Below are positions 63,825-64,000 of a stretch of DNA of 64,000 nt, piece after piece; the stretch's first letter is position 1; the number at the start of each line of letters is the position of its first letter. The notes under the pieces were generated by a model, which saw nothing but the letters and a program-made list of their open reading frames with translations, did no database searches and was not told where the DNA came from. Location of the stretch: the NCBI RefSeq assembly GCF_009760925.1, contig NZ_VRLV01000007.1:496001-560000 (forward strand), in the 5' to 3' direction. The DNA comes from Nonomuraea typhae (GTDB lineage: Bacteria; Actinomycetota; Actinomycetes; Streptosporangiales; Streptosporangiaceae). A program made the translations under genes and the position numbers.

Positions 63825-64000
63825 ATGCATCGTTCGACGCGGCTGATCACCTTGGCCGCCGCCTGTCTCGCCCTCTTACCAGCGGTAACAGCACTGCCCG
63901 CCGCCGCCGCGCCCTCCCGCCTCGAGGCGGAGAACGCCACGATCTCCCAGGGTGTGGTCGAGTCGAACCACGCCGGATACTCCGGCGCCGGCTTCGTCAA
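63825..64000 (+). CDS. Secreted protein with N-terminal CBM35-like domain (3' end outside window)
   Basis: The 58 visible residues start with a Sec signal peptide (MHRSTRLITLAAACLALLP, then cleavage near AAAA). LEAENATISQGVVESNHAGY, the start of a CBM6/35-type carbohydrate-binding module, follows. The protein is therefore probably an extracellular polysaccharide-degrading enzyme; the catalytic domain is beyond the window. AGGAGCGG precedes the ATG. Codon 18 is TTA (63876-63878), rare in such GC-rich genomes and the target of bldA-dependent control in streptomycetes. Confidence 0.8.
   Translation, partial: MHRSTRLITLAAACLALLPAVTALPAAAAPSRLEAENATISQGVVESNHAGYSGAGFV

Noticed and set aside
63755..64000. 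Minus-strand open frame at the right edge
   Set aside because: It is antisense to a signal peptide plus CBM35 start with a good ribosome-binding site on the + strand.

Overview
The window is high-GC actinomycete chromosome. The gene order lepB, rnhB, DUF2469, yraN, comM, dprA, xerC, M23 protein, rpsB, tsf, pyrH, frr, cdsA, rlmN is the conserved core block of filamentous Actinobacteria. The accessory content (AfsR-type regulator, mini-P450, CehA-like PHP protein, GH38 mannosidase, secreted CBM35 enzyme with a TTA codon) suggests Streptosporangiales, for example a Nonomuraea relative. The genus is inferred from gene content only. I saw no rRNA, tRNA, insertion sequence, prophage or CRISPR array.

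Layout. 1-4666: protein export, RNase HII and DNA-uptake genes on the + strand. 4667-6632: a minisatellite-rich gap and a xerC gene that is itself invaded by repeats. 6637-9481: an M23 protein, then a divergent MFS/ArsR pair with three evenly spaced operators. 9482-16392: translation genes (S2, EF-Ts, RRF, RlmN) with pyrH and cdsA, plus a bacterial SUFU protein on the other strand. 16492-20658: a two-gene ABC exporter, a four-repeat DivIVA-like protein, a HAD/GNAT pair whose divergent starts are 18 nt apart, and an AI-2E-type transporter.

20692-35484 is the most coherent catabolic region. iolC, a Cgl0159-type aldolase, iolB and iolD run leftward. A sugar ABC importer, a PHP hydrolase, an IolE-like TIM barrel, a Gfo/Idh/MocA dehydrogenase and a GH38 alpha-mannosidase run rightward from the same intergenic region. 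Together the two arms could supply nearly every step of inositol degradation, with an uptake system and a mannosidase on top. This suggests use of a mannosylated (inositol-type) glycoside. 35524-43161 is a polyamine module: Lrp/AsnC regulator, aminobutyraldehyde dehydrogenase, potADBC, a classical terminator, and an FAD amine oxidase.

43210-64000 is mixed accessory sequence: an orphan 5'-nucleotidase C-terminal domain protein, a frameshifted quinone oxidoreductase, a beta-lactamase-fold lipoprotein and two MFS transporters. Next comes a compact leftward run (233-residue P450-like protein, ICL/PEPM enzyme, AfsR-type regulator, DHA2 exporter) with leaderless-type promoters. After it come a DMT transporter, a GT4 glycosyltransferase, a DUF998 protein, a DedA protein with a structured leader, an orphan NarL-type kinase, several membrane proteins and an HxlR/hemerythrin pair. 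The window ends inside a secreted CBM35 protein. Start codons were chosen from Shine-Dalgarno spacing and family N-termini, so several differ from the longest open frame.
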